A stretch of DNA of 35,593 nt from JBGQDM01 sp041495845 (GCA_041495845.1 JBGQDM010000023.1:1-35593); one strand, 5' to 3'. Counted from the first letter of the stretch, positions 23,697 through 31,392 are shown. Numbers and translations are program-made. Notes: generated by a model from the sequence alone, not told the origin.

Positions 23697-24950
23697 TTAC
23701 AACTTGGCGCGCAAGAGGGCGATCACGTCGTCGGAAGTAACCACACCGACCAGTTTTTTCTGGTCATCCACCACCGCCAAGGCGGGCAGATTGTACTTGT
23801 CAATCAGCTCGGTGAACTCTTTTTCCTTGGCATCGGCGTGACAGGAGATCAGAGGCTCAGAGACCAGGGAAAGCATCGGCTCCTCGGGCCGGGCCAGCAC
23901 AATTCTGGCCAGCGGCACGCTGCCCACCAACGTACCGTGCGAATCCGTCAGGAAGATGGTGCTCACGCTCTCCGCTCCGCCTTCGAACTGCCGCAGCGCC
24001 CCAATGGCATCGAGCACCGTGGCGCTGAACACCACCGAGAGAAAATCTGAGTTCATGCGCCCGGCTGCGGTGTTCTCGCCGAACTCCAGCAGGTCGGCAA
24101 CTTCCCGCCGTTCTTCCGGCTCCATCTCGCTCAGGATTTTTTCGCTGTGTTCTTCGGGCAGTTCGCCCAGCAGGTCGGCGGCCGCATCCGGGTCCATCTC
24201 CTCCACAATGTCCGCCGCCCGGTCCGAGTCCAGCGACTGCACGATCGCGCTCTGCAGTTTGGGCTCGACTTCTTCCAGGGCTTCCGCTGCCACCTCTTCA
24301 TCAAGCGTTTCGAAGACAGCTTCGCGTTCGTCCGGCGCCAGGTCTTCCACAATGTCGGCAATGTCAGCGGGATGCAGTTGCGCCAGCCGGTCATGGGAGA
24401 TTTTCAGCTTCACCCGCCGTGCCGGGTCGGTTTCGATCAGATCCACAAACTCCCAGGGAATGGTCCGCGGCGGAATCCGCCGCAACATGGCCCGCAACGC
24501 GGCTCGGGGCACCACGCCGCGTAGCAACCGCCGCACCGCACCGCGCGCGCCCACATCCACACCATTCACCTTCAGCACCGGCCGGTCGTCAATCAGTTCT
24601 TCGAAAATATCTACGTCATTGACCCGCACCACCTTGCGCCCGTGGACATCAATCACCTGCTGATCCAGCAGATCGCGCTCCAGCATCAGCATCCCTTCCG
24701 ACCCGATCACCGGCGCCCAATCCGCTGCCACATTGCTCGTCCGCACCGTGCCACTGGTTCCGGCGACATCGGCATAGGCCACCAGCCGGTCCCCTTCCCG
24801 CGTCCGTACAACGAACGCAGCGATGCGCGACAGGTCGTCTTGCGGGATGACTGCCACTTCGCGCACCCGTCCCCCCGCCCTCCCGTTCGCGTCGTAGACG
24901 GTCGCGCCCAGCAACTCCGTAAGTGCCATGCCAGCCATCAGCCTGAGCAT
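23697..24950 (-). CDS. PRC-barrel / MgtE N-domain / CBS-pair protein without a channel
   Basis: From ATG 24950 the product has 417 residues in three parts. Residues about 8-85 look like a PRC-barrel (ELLGATVYDANGRAGGRVREVAVIP). Residues about 195-290 are an MgtE N-terminal superhelix with the repeated LHPADIADIVEDLAPDEREAVFETLDEEVAAEALEEVEP pattern, then DPDAAADLLGELPEEHSEKILSEME. The end (about 300-417) is a CBS pair (VSTIFLTDSHGTLVGSVPLARIV; LPALAVVDDQKKLVGVVTSDDVIALL). In MgtE these cytoplasmic domains sense Mg2+ and gate a five-helix channel, which is absent here. It is therefore probably a soluble sensor or regulator. Starts at 24938 or 24929 are also possible. It is divergent from the RsbW-like gene. 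Confidence 0.82.
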   Translation of the reverse strand: MLRLMAGMALTELLGATVYDANGRAGGRVREVAVIPQDDLSRIAAFVVRTREGDRLVAYADVAGTSGTVRTSNVAADWAPVIGSEGMLMLERDLLDQQVIDVHGRKVVRVNDVDIFEELIDDRPVLKVNGVDVGARGAVRRLLRGVVPRAALRAMLRRIPPRTIPWEFVDLIETDPARRVKLKISHDRLAQLHPADIADIVEDLAPDEREAVFETLDEEVAAEALEEVEPKLQSAIVQSLDSDRAADIVEEMDPDAAADLLGELPEEHSEKILSEMEPEERREVADLLEFGENTAAGRMNSDFLSVVFSATVLDAIGALRQFEGGAESVSTIFLTDSHGTLVGSVPLARIVLARPEEPMLSLVSEPLISCHADAKEKEFTELIDKYNLPALAVVDDQKKLVGVVTSDDVIALLRAKL

Positions 24951-25152
24951 ACAAAAATCGCCGGGACTCGGGAACAGGAAAGAAATTGCGACCCGGCCCT
25001 CTCTGCACCGCCGCCATTCATGTTCTTCGGCTTTCGTTGACTTTTGTCGGCACCCTAGGCACACTAGCGCTTCGTTGTTCCGGGACCTCTGGCGATGGGT
25101 TCTGCTGGCGGGCCGGTGTAATCCGGCGGAACGCCGTCGCACCGTTGGTATC

Positions 25153-25581
25153 ATGGAGAAGCAAGTCTCCTACACATTGGATTCCACGCTGGAGACGGTC
25201 AACCTCGCCGAGGAGACAGCCAGCCGTTTTGCTGTCGAGGCCGGGTTTGACGAAGATGCGATCATGAGCATTGCCATGGCGGTGCGCGAAGCTGCCGTCA
25301 ACGCCGTCCTCCACGGCAACGCTTACGACCCCGGCAAGAAGGTGATGCTGGCCTTGGAGCGTACTCCCCAGGACCTCGTCATCACTCTTCGCGATCAGGG
25401 CAAGGGTCTGGATCTCAGTACCATCCCTGATTGCCTGGCGCCCGAAAACTTGCTCAAGCAGTCGGGAAGAGGAATTTTTTTGATGCGCTCGTTGATGGAT
25501 GAGGTGCAAATCCGCCCCTCGCAAACGGGCACCGAAGTCAAGCTGATTAAACACGTCCACGGCGAGCCCGCGGAACGCTAG
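25153..25581 (+). CDS. RsbW/SpoIIAB-like anti-sigma factor serine kinase
   Basis: This 142-residue GHKL ATPase-fold protein has the N-box AVREAAVNAVLHGN (Glu46, Asn50), G1 box RDQGKGLDL (Asp81 to Gly85) and G2 box QSGRGIFLM (Gly105 to Gly107), the pattern of serine kinases that hold a sigma factor and phosphorylate a STAS-domain antagonist. The STAS partner is encoded 11 bases downstream. The sigma factor is not nearby. ATG 25153 is used; the frame extends upstream but the N-terminus MEKQVSYTLDSTLETVN fits the family start. A TGTAAT near 25117 may be its -10 box. It would act in a general stress or cell-surface partner-switching cascade. Confidence 0.88.
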   Translation: MEKQVSYTLDSTLETVNLAEETASRFAVEAGFDEDAIMSIAMAVREAAVNAVLHGNAYDPGKKVMLALERTPQDLVITLRDQGKGLDLSTIPDCLAPENLLKQSGRGIFLMRSLMDEVQIRPSQTGTEVKLIKHVHGEPAER

Positions 25582-25592
25582 GAGGATTTCCT

Positions 25593-25937
25593 GTGAGCAT
25601 GAAAGCAAGCACGCGTCAGGTGGAGGAAGTGATCGTGATGGACCTCAGCGGCCGCATCACCCTGGGGGAAGGCAGCGTCGTCCTGAAAGACAATATCCGG
25701 GAACTGCTCGCCAAGGGCAACAAGAAGATTCTGCTCAATCTGGGCAACGTGAACTACATCGACAGTTCCGGCATCGGCGAACTGGTCAGCGCCTTTACCA
25801 CGGTGCGCAACCAGGGCGGCGAACTCAAGCTCCTCAATCTGACCAAGAAGGTGCACGACCTGCTCCAGATCACCAAACTCTACACCGTGTTTGACGTGAA
25901 GGATGACGAAGCCACCGCCATCAAAGCTTTCAAATAG
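25593..25937 (+). CDS. RsbV/SpoIIAA-like STAS anti-anti-sigma factor
   Basis: The 114-residue STAS domain protein is the likely antagonist and substrate of the kinase encoded just before it. The phosphorylation motif is NYIDSSGIGELVSAF with serines 58 and 59; the flanks VIVMDLSGRITLGEG and KKILLNLGNV are standard STAS strands. I chose GTG 25593 because GGAGG (25581-25585) is spaced seven bases from it; ATG 25599 is the alternative. Unphosphorylated it would bind the RsbW-like protein and release the sigma factor. The two genes clearly form one transcription unit. Confidence 0.9.
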   Translation: MSMKASTRQVEEVIVMDLSGRITLGEGSVVLKDNIRELLAKGNKKILLNLGNVNYIDSSGIGELVSAFTTVRNQGGELKLLNLTKKVHDLLQITKLYTVFDVKDDEATAIKAFK

Positions 25938-26056
25938 ATTGGCGTCGGCGGGGCCTGAGCTCGTCAACTCGGTGCCCCGTCTACTTCCGTCCCCTTCCTC
26001 AGCGCCGCACCCTGGCCCTACAATTAGGAAGTTCATCCCCGGCCCAGGACTCGCCC

Positions 26057-26581
26057 ATGCGTATCCGCCGTCTCGACCGTTCCGAAGTGGATTCCGCCAC
26101 CGCGGAAATCTATGACGTCTATCAAAAAGAACGCGGCAACGTACCCAACATGTTCCGCACCGCGGCGCACCGGCCGGAAATCTTGCGCACCCTGATCGCG
26201 CACTTCCGCGCCATCATGAATACCGGCACCGTTTCCGCCAAACTGAAAGAACTGGTCATCGTCCGCACTTCGCAGATCAACCGCTGCGAGTATTGACTGG
26301 CCTCCCACACCGTCTTGGCAAGACGGCTCGGCTATAGCGAGGAGCAGATCGCGCAACTCGCTAACTTTGAATCGCGCAGTGATTTCAGCGAGGCGGAAAA
26401 AGCCGCCCTGCGCTTTGCCGAACACATGACCCGCGACCCGCATTCGGTGGACGACGCTCTCTGGGCCCAGCTGCGCAGCCACTTTGGCGAAGGCGAAGTC
26501 GTCGAGCTCGCCGCCGCCATCGGCTTGTTCAACTACTTCAACCGCTTTAATGACGCTTTGAAAATGGAGCCCACCAAGTAA
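26057..26581 (+). CDS. AhpD/CMD-like selenoprotein candidate with in-frame UGA (C-x-x-U)
   Basis: Read through the TGA at 26294-26296, this frame gives 174 residues of an AhpD/carboxymuconolactone decarboxylase-like (peroxidase-related) protein. It opens MRIRRLDRSEVDSATAEIY, has TGTVSAKLKELVIVRTSQINRCEY before the TGA, and LASHTVLARRLGYSEEQIAQL, SEAEKAALRFAEHMTRDP and EVVELAAAIGLFNYFNRFND after it. The redox motif of the family is C-x-x-C-x-x-x-H; here it is Cys77-Glu-Tyr-TGA80-Leu-Ala-Ser-His84, so the stop replaces exactly the second cysteine. Both halves keep family sequence and coding character, and no other defect is present. A hairpin fitting a bacterial SECIS follows. An AGGA precedes the ATG and TACAAT at 26019 may be the -10. 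The alternatives are a TGC-to-TGA mutation or sequencing error. Confidence 0.82.
26294..26326 (+). promoter_or_regulatory. Putative bacterial SECIS element (UGA plus hairpin)
   Basis: After the TGA come 13 bases and then CCGTCTT-GGC-AAGACGG (26310-26326), a perfect 7-bp stem with a 3-base loop that begins with G and starts 20 bases after the TGA. Bacterial SECIS elements lie inside the coding region just after UGA, with a short loop having a G in its first two positions about 16-37 bases away. The hairpin includes the only AGA and only GCA codon of the gene. The fold is read by eye; energy was not computed. Confidence 0.72.
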
Positions 26582-26598
26582 GCACCGAGGCTGCTGCC

Positions 26599-27135
26599 AT
26601 GCTGACGCTGACTGCGCTTGCCGCCTGGGCCCTGGCCGCATTCCTCGCGCCCCAGCAGAAACCTGTCCCTCCTGCCCCGCCGCCCACTCCCTGCCTCACG
26701 ATTGCCGAAGCCGCACGTCACCGCGGTAGCCACCAGTGTGTTACGGGCAAAGTGCTGAAGGTCGGTGCCTCCTCCGGGGGCATGACGTTCCTTGATTTCT
26801 GCGAAGATTACCTCGGCTGCCCCTTTACCGTAGTCATCTTCCCGGAGGACCTGCGCCGCCTCGGCGATGTGAACCAGCTCGCCGGCCAGACCGTTCAGAT
26901 TCACGGCAAGATCGAAGACTACGACGGCCGCGCCCAGATTGTTCTGGAGAATGCGAAGCAATTTGAGGGTGAGTCCGCCGCCCGCTTGCCCAAACTCCTC
27001 AAGGGATATGACGTGGAGGAACACGGCAAGTTCAGCGCGGGCAAGTTCAGTCATCCCGGCAAGTCTCGCCGACCCCACCGGCGCCACCCACGCGAAGAAC
27101 CACCCGCGGTGGACGTGGAACAGGGCCCGCAGTAA
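26599..27135 (+). CDS. Exported OB-fold-like protein of unknown function
   Basis: The 178-residue product has a short N-terminal hydrophobic segment (MLTLTALAAWALAAFLA) and a Pro-rich spacer. An OB-fold-like domain follows (about residues 33-130): TIAEAARHRGSHQCVTGKVLKV, MTFLDFCEDYLGCPFTVVIFPEDL, LAGQTVQIHGKIEDYDGRAQIVLENAKQF. This pattern (opening helix, V-x-G-K-V, TFLxF, pFTVVIF, V-x-G-x-I-x-x-Y-x-G) recalls small secreted OB domains of the nucleic-acid-binding type. Four cysteines (near residues 33, 48, 68 and 74) could form disulfides after export. The tail is very basic (KSRRPHRRHPREE). It lies 17 bases after the UGA-containing gene and has GAGG eight bases before the ATG, so the two may be co-transcribed. 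Ligand is unknown. Confidence 0.7.
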   Translation: MLTLTALAAWALAAFLAPQQKPVPPAPPPTPCLTIAEAARHRGSHQCVTGKVLKVGASSGGMTFLDFCEDYLGCPFTVVIFPEDLRRLGDVNQLAGQTVQIHGKIEDYDGRAQIVLENAKQFEGESAARLPKLLKGYDVEEHGKFSAGKFSHPGKSRRPHRRHPREEPPAVDVEQGPQ

Positions 27136-27151
27136 GAAACGGGCAGTCCAG

Positions 27152-28327
27152 CTACACCAGCCCCTTGCGCAATTCCTCCAGGGGATACAGCGTTCCCCGC
27201 CACCGCACACCGCCGTCGCGCAGCGTCCGCACCGTCGAGCGCAGCAACGTGTAGGCAAACAGCGTTGTGCTTACCGGATGCAGGAAAAAGTAATACGGTG
27301 GAATCCGCGAGCGCGGTGACATCCCGGCATAAATCAAGAACATGGAAAGCAGCGCCAGGCCGTAGCCCGCGCGGCTCCATCCCGTCGCCAGCCAGATGCC
27401 CACAAACGGCATCAGGTTCATGTACACCAACGCCACCAGTCCCACCAGCACCCGCCACCACTGATAGGAAAGCACGGCAAAGAAATTTTTCGTCAGGTTC
27501 CGCACCACGCCGAGGGCGCCTTTGGCCCAGCGCAGCGAAATCATCCCGTCGCCAAACACGTTGCGCTGGGCGAACCCCGCCTGCTTCACCACTTTGCCCA
27601 GCTTCATATCATCCAACACTTCCATGCGCAACGCTCGATACGTGCCCACCGCCTCATACACCCGGCGCCGCACCAGGTTAAAAGCGCCCACGCCCATGTG
27701 ATCTTTGGTTTCCGGGTCCGCCACTTTCCAGGGACGATGCCCAAAGACGAACAGCGTCTGGAAGAAGGCAATCATCATGCGTTCGCCCACCGTCTTCATG
27801 ATCATGGTCGGAAACAGGACGACGTGGTCCGCCGGTTCCGCTTCGGCGTAGGCCAGCACCCGACGCAGAGTTTCGGCGCGAAAAAAGACGTCCGCATCCG
27901 TAAATAACAACCAATCACCCGTAGCTTGTTTTCCCGCCGTCCACATGGCGTGCGTTTTACCTAACCATCCGGCTGGAAGTTCGGCCACATGCAGCACGCG
28001 TAACTTGCCCATGGCGGCGGGGAGCGCGGCGACGCGCTCCATGCATTCCCCGGTGCGGTCGGTGGAACGATCGTTGACCGCGATCACTTCGTAATTCGGA
28101 TACTCCAGATGCAGCAGGCCTTCCAGCGCATCGGCAATCGCCTCTTCTTCGTTGCACGCCGGAACAATGATGCTGACGCGCGGCATCTCCGGACTGGCCG
28201 GCGGCCAGCGGTCCCACTGCTTCGCTCCCACATCCACAATTTTCGGCATCCCCAAGGCCGCGCCAAACACACGCGACATCCAGGCTATGCCGAGGAAGCC
28301 CCCGGAAATCCAATGAAGCGTGCTCAT
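27152..28327 (-). CDS. Membrane-anchored family 2 glycosyltransferase
   Basis: From ATG 28327 the product has 391 residues. An N-terminal hydrophobic helix is followed by a GT-A domain (about 50-260): VSIIVPACNEEEAIADALEGLL, VIAVNDRSTDRTGE, GWLGKTHAMWTAGKQATGDWLLFTDADVFF (the DxD-type metal site DAD), MGVGAFNLVRRRVYEAVG and an ED-like EVLDDMKLGKVVKQAG acceptor-side motif. Three or four hydrophobic helices then follow, and the end is RWRGTLYPLEELRKGLV. The layout resembles the hopanoid/carotenoid-linked GT2 group (HpnB- or CruC-like) and may glycosylate a lipid at the inner membrane; the substrate is unproven. One base separates it from the MFS gene stop, so they form an operon. Confidence 0.82.
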   Translation of the reverse strand: MSTLHWISGGFLGIAWMSRVFGAALGMPKIVDVGAKQWDRWPPASPEMPRVSIIVPACNEEEAIADALEGLLHLEYPNYEVIAVNDRSTDRTGECMERVAALPAAMGKLRVLHVAELPAGWLGKTHAMWTAGKQATGDWLLFTDADVFFRAETLRRVLAYAEAEPADHVVLFPTMIMKTVGERMMIAFFQTLFVFGHRPWKVADPETKDHMGVGAFNLVRRRVYEAVGTYRALRMEVLDDMKLGKVVKQAGFAQRNVFGDGMISLRWAKGALGVVRNLTKNFFAVLSYQWWRVLVGLVALVYMNLMPFVGIWLATGWSRAGYGLALLSMFLIYAGMSPRSRIPPYYFFLHPVSTTLFAYTLLRSTVRTLRDGGVRWRGTLYPLEELRKGLV

Positions 28328-28328
28328 T

Positions 28329-29564
28329 TCAGCTTTGATGCGCGGGCCCGAGCGCAGGTGTGACCGGCCGTCGGGGCGCATAGCGCATCCCCAGAAAGGC
28401 AAACCCGGATGCCACCGCGATGGCGATGGGCAAAATCATCATGCCCGCGGTCAACGACGAGCGGTCCGCAATTCGCCCCACCAGCCACGGAGAAAACGCG
28501 TCCCCCAGCAAATGAATAATGAAAATATTCAGCGCCAGCGCGGTCGCTCGCACGTGCGCACCAACGGAATTAATGATCGCCGTATTCAGAGGCGAAGTAT
28601 TGAGCAGCAGCAGAAACGCTGCAATGGCCAGTGCGGGCAGCAAGCCCCGACCATGAGCGTGCAGGGCGTAGAACATTGCCGGTACGCCCAGCCCCAAGCT
28701 CACCGCTGTCACCAGGTAATACGCCGTGTGTGTCCGCCGGAGCAGGTAATCCCCCAACCAGCCACCGAGCAGCGCTGCCACAATCCCATCCGCCGCCGCA
28801 ATCAGTCCGAAATTCTTGTTGGCGTCCGCCAGCGTCATACCCCGCACGGTGGAAAGAAACGTCGGCATCCACACCACCACCGCCCCCAGCGCGAAGGTCA
28901 TCGCCGTCATGCACAAATTCGCCGTCCAGTAGGCCGGGTTTTTCAGCAGGCCCAGATAGGTTCCGCGGTCGGGCGTCTCTTGAATGGAATCCTGCGCTCC
29001 GCGTTCCGGTTCGCGCAGTGTCAGTACCACCAGCGACAGCAGGAGCCCTGGAATCCCAGCCACATAAAACGGCCGCCGCCAGCCATAGAGCGGTTCCAGC
29101 CACCCGGCCAACAAATAACCCAACGCCGTGCCTACCGGAATCGCCAGATAGAAAAACCCCAGGATCCTTCCCCGCTTCTCTTCGGGGAACATGTCCACTA
29201 CGAGCGTGGGGGCGATCGTCGAAAAACTTGCCTCGCCGACACCCACCAGCGTGTGCCGCACCAACAGCGTCCCAAAGTCATGGGTAAACGCCGTGAGCAG
29301 AGTGGCCGCGCTCCAGAGAATGCCTCCCACCGCGATGATCCGTTTTCGCGAATAGCGATCGGCCAGCGGGCCCATCACCGGCGCACACGCCATGTAGCAC
29401 CAGAAAAATGCTGTGGTCAGCAAGCCAATCTTTTCGTGGCTGACGTGGAACTCTTCCTGCACCCGCAGCTGCACTCCGTTGAGCACGGAGCGGTCCACGT
29501 AATTCAACAGATTGAGCCCGGTCAGCAGCGCCAGCGCAAGCCACGGTTGATAGCGTTTGAGCAT
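28329..29564 (-). CDS. MFS transporter (Spinster-like)
   Basis: The 411-residue permease has 12 predicted helices. It starts LALALLTGLNLLNYVDRSVLNGV, a Spinster-type TM1 with the Y-x-D-R motif, and has the loop 2-3 motif GPLADRYSRKRIIAVGG (major facilitator D-R-x-S-R-K-R) and GVGEASFSTIAPTLVVDMFPEEKRGRILG between TM4 and TM5, another Spinster hallmark. The repeated loop appears in the second half as GGWLGDYLLRRTH. Bacterial relatives are annotated as sphingolipid, phospholipid or organic acid carriers, but the substrate is not deducible. It is followed within one base by the lipid-type glycosyltransferase, which may share a pathway. Confidence 0.87.
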   Translation of the reverse strand: MLKRYQPWLALALLTGLNLLNYVDRSVLNGVQLRVQEEFHVSHEKIGLLTTAFFWCYMACAPVMGPLADRYSRKRIIAVGGILWSAATLLTAFTHDFGTLLVRHTLVGVGEASFSTIAPTLVVDMFPEEKRGRILGFFYLAIPVGTALGYLLAGWLEPLYGWRRPFYVAGIPGLLLSLVVLTLREPERGAQDSIQETPDRGTYLGLLKNPAYWTANLCMTAMTFALGAVVVWMPTFLSTVRGMTLADANKNFGLIAAADGIVAALLGGWLGDYLLRRTHTAYYLVTAVSLGLGVPAMFYALHAHGRGLLPALAIAAFLLLLNTSPLNTAIINSVGAHVRATALALNIFIIHLLGDAFSPWLVGRIADRSSLTAGMMILPIAIAVASGFAFLGMRYAPRRPVTPALGPAHQS

Positions 29565-29601
29565 GAACTGGCGGTGACTATAACACGCAACGCCGGCGGC
29601 G

Positions 29602-30012
29602 CTATTTCGGAGGAGGGTTCTTCTTCGGCGGCGGCACGGATGCGATCACGGTGGTCGAAATCCCGCCCCGCGGCTGGAATTCACCCCGCACGTGTACCCA
29701 AACCGGTTTGGCGGCGCGCGCTACATCCCTGAGCACGCGGTTCACAATGTTTTCCTGAAAAATTCCCAGGTTGCGATAGGCTAGCAGATATTCCTTCAGT
29801 GATTTCAGCTCCAGACATTTCTTGTCCGGCATGTAGCGGATAGTGAGCACTCCAAAATCCGGCAACCCTGTCTTGGGACAAACGGAAGTGAATTCCGGCA
29901 CCTCAATCACAATCTCATAACGTGGAAATTGGTTGGGGAAGGTCTCGATTTCCGGCAGCTTTGCCGTCAGCCCGGCGCGGGCATGTTCCGGCGTATAAAG
30001 TGGCTTGGGCAT
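29602..30012 (-). CDS. queF: NADPH-dependent 7-cyano-7-deazaguanine (preQ0) reductase
   Basis: QueF reduces the nitrile of preQ0 to the amine of preQ1 in queuosine biosynthesis. The 136-residue unimodular form is seen. EFTSVCPKTGLPDFG carries the catalytic Cys45 that forms the thioimide and Asp52 seven residues later; LELKSLKEYLLAYRNLGIFQENIVNRVL contains the QueF motif (E-x-K-S-L-K-x-Y) that binds NADPH. The tail is Pro/Lys-rich (PPPKKNPPPK). Start ATG 30012 is supported by a TACAAT box ending seven bases upstream; an ATG nine bases earlier (30021) overlaps that box and is less likely. No other queuosine genes lie in the window. Confidence 0.95.
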   Translation of the reverse strand: MPKPLYTPEHARAGLTAKLPEIETFPNQFPRYEIVIEVPEFTSVCPKTGLPDFGVLTIRYMPDKKCLELKSLKEYLLAYRNLGIFQENIVNRVLRDVARAAKPVWVHVRGEFQPRGGISTTVIASVPPPKKNPPPK

Positions 30013-30019
30013 GGCCAAC

Positions 30020-30025
30020 ATTGTA
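30020..30025 (-). promoter_or_regulatory. -10 element directly before queF
   Basis: TACAAT on the minus strand ends seven bases before the queF ATG at 30012, so transcription would begin at or near the start codon. This leaves no room for a preQ1 riboswitch or a ribosome binding site. Confidence 0.5.
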
Positions 30026-30030
30026 GCGGA

Positions 30031-30047
30031 CGGCGCCCCCGGCGCCG
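30031..30047. other. GC-rich hairpin between queF and the membrane fusion gene
   Basis: CGGCGCC-CCC-GGCGCCG is a perfect 7-bp stem with a 3-base loop, placed directly upstream of the queF -10 box. No T-run follows on either strand. The rest of 30048-30153 contains no gene; its function is unknown. Confidence 0.35.
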
Positions 30048-30153
30048 CCCGCCCTGCATCTAACCTAAGAATCAGCCCTCCGGCGACGCCGGTCTGGGCG
30101 TTTTTGCCGCCGGATGATAACTTATTGCACTTGGCGTAACCTTCAGGGGCGTG

Positions 30154-31392
30154 ATGCGGACAGTCAATCCAAAACCGGCATTCAATTGGCGCAGGATGAT
30201 CGGCGCGGCTGCAGTGGTCGTCGTACTCGCGGCTCTGTTCTTCCGCGGCAATAACGCTGCCCCGGTGCGGGTGGCTGCGGTGGAGCACGGCAGCGTGCGC
30301 AGTCAAATCTCCACCAACGGCAAGGTCGAACCCATCCGCGACTTCGAGGCTCACGCGCCTGCCGCTACTACCGTCGAGCGCGTTTATGTGCGGGAGGGGC
30401 AACGCGTCAAGAAGGGCCAGTTGCTGCTGGAACTAAATGACGCCGACGCTCATAGCATGCAAGCGCGCGCCACGGCCCAGATGCGCACCGCCGAAGCCGA
30501 ACTGAATGCCGTGCACAACGGCGGCACGCAGGAAGAAGTCCTCGCCGCGCAGGCGGAATTCGTCAAGGCCCGCGCCGATCGAGACTCTGCCCAGCGCAAT
30601 CTGGACGCGCTCCACCGCCTGGTGGAGCAGGGCGCCGCTTCCGCCGGAGAAGTGCGGGAAGCGGAAGCGCAACTGCAGCGCACCCAGGCCCAACTGAAAT
30701 TTGTAGAGCAGAAACGCACCGGCCGTTATTCTCCGGCTGAAGTCTCGCGTGCCCAAGCTCAGATCACGGAAGCGCAGGCCGCCCTCGCCGCTACCCAGGA
30801 ACTGCTCGCCAAGTCGCACATTCGAGCCCCGCAGGATGGCATCGTCTACGCCCTGCCCGTTCGCGAAGGCGCCTTCGTCAATCCCGGGGACCTCTTGCTG
30901 CAGGAAGCCGATTTGTCCCAAGTCACCATCCGCGCCTTCGTCGATGAACCGGACATTGGCCGCCTGCAAACCAGTCAGCGGATTGAAGTAACCTGGGACG
31001 CCCTGCCTGGCCAGACGTGGTCGGGCTCGGTCAGCATGATTCCCGCCTCGGTCAAGCTGCGCGGCTCGCGCAACGTCGGCGAACTCACGTGCATCGTAGG
31101 TAATCAGGACTCTCGGCTCTTGCCCAATATCAACGTGAGCGTCGCCATCATCACCGCCGAACACAGCAGCACGCTGTACCTGCCCCGCGAAGCCGTTCGG
31201 GTCACGGACGGTAAGGCCTGGGTCTACCAGATCACGGACGGAAAACTGAAACAGCGCGAGGTGAAAACCGGCATCTCCAGTCTGACCCAGGTTGAAGTTC
31301 AGGATCTGCCGGAGAAGAGTCAGGTTGTGCTGACCACGCTCAACGGTAAACCGCTGGTTGAAGGCATGGCGGTCGCAGTGCCGAAACGATAG
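30154..31392 (+). CDS. Membrane fusion protein (HlyD/MacA-like)
   Basis: The 412-residue adaptor has an N-terminal membrane anchor (RMIGAAAVVVVLAALFF), the first lipoyl half VERVYVREGQRVKKGQLLLELND (about 80-105), a long coiled-coil hairpin (about 110-235, Ala/Gln/Glu/Arg-rich), the second lipoyl half SHIRAPQDGIVYALPVREGAFVNPGD, and beta-barrel and C-terminal domains (VTIRAFVDEPDIGRLQTSQRIEV, LYLPREAVRVTDGKAWVYQI). The form is MacA-like, which suggests an ABC or other pump partner, but none is encoded next to it. ATG 30154 is preferred over GTG 30151 because AGGGG lies four bases before it. A TPR gene overlaps its stop by one base and a TolC-like gene follows. Confidence 0.9.
   Translation: MRTVNPKPAFNWRRMIGAAAVVVVLAALFFRGNNAAPVRVAAVEHGSVRSQISTNGKVEPIRDFEAHAPAATTVERVYVREGQRVKKGQLLLELNDADAHSMQARATAQMRTAEAELNAVHNGGTQEEVLAAQAEFVKARADRDSAQRNLDALHRLVEQGAASAGEVREAEAQLQRTQAQLKFVEQKRTGRYSPAEVSRAQAQITEAQAALAATQELLAKSHIRAPQDGIVYALPVREGAFVNPGDLLLQEADLSQVTIRAFVDEPDIGRLQTSQRIEVTWDALPGQTWSGSVSMIPASVKLRGSRNVGELTCIVGNQDSRLLPNINVSVAIITAEHSSTLYLPREAVRVTDGKAWVYQITDGKLKQREVKTGISSLTQVEVQDLPEKSQVVLTTLNGKPLVEGMAVAVPKR

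Noticed and set aside
26057..26296. Treating the two halves of the AhpD-like frame as a short gene or a plain pseudogene
   Set aside because: The only defect is one TGA at the exact redox Cys, with a SECIS-like hairpin after it and intact coding downstream; mutation or error remains possible but is the weaker reading without other decay.
28320..29732. Long plus-strand frame (470 codons) opposite the MFS transporter and queF region
   Set aside because: Its translation is low-complexity Arg/Gln/His/Pro-rich with no family resemblance, while the minus strand encodes a clear Spinster-like transporter; it is an antisense shadow of GC-rich codons.
30013..30060. preQ1 riboswitch before queF
   Set aside because: The apparent -10 box lies seven bases before the ATG, leaving no leader, and no preQ1 aptamer sequence is visible.
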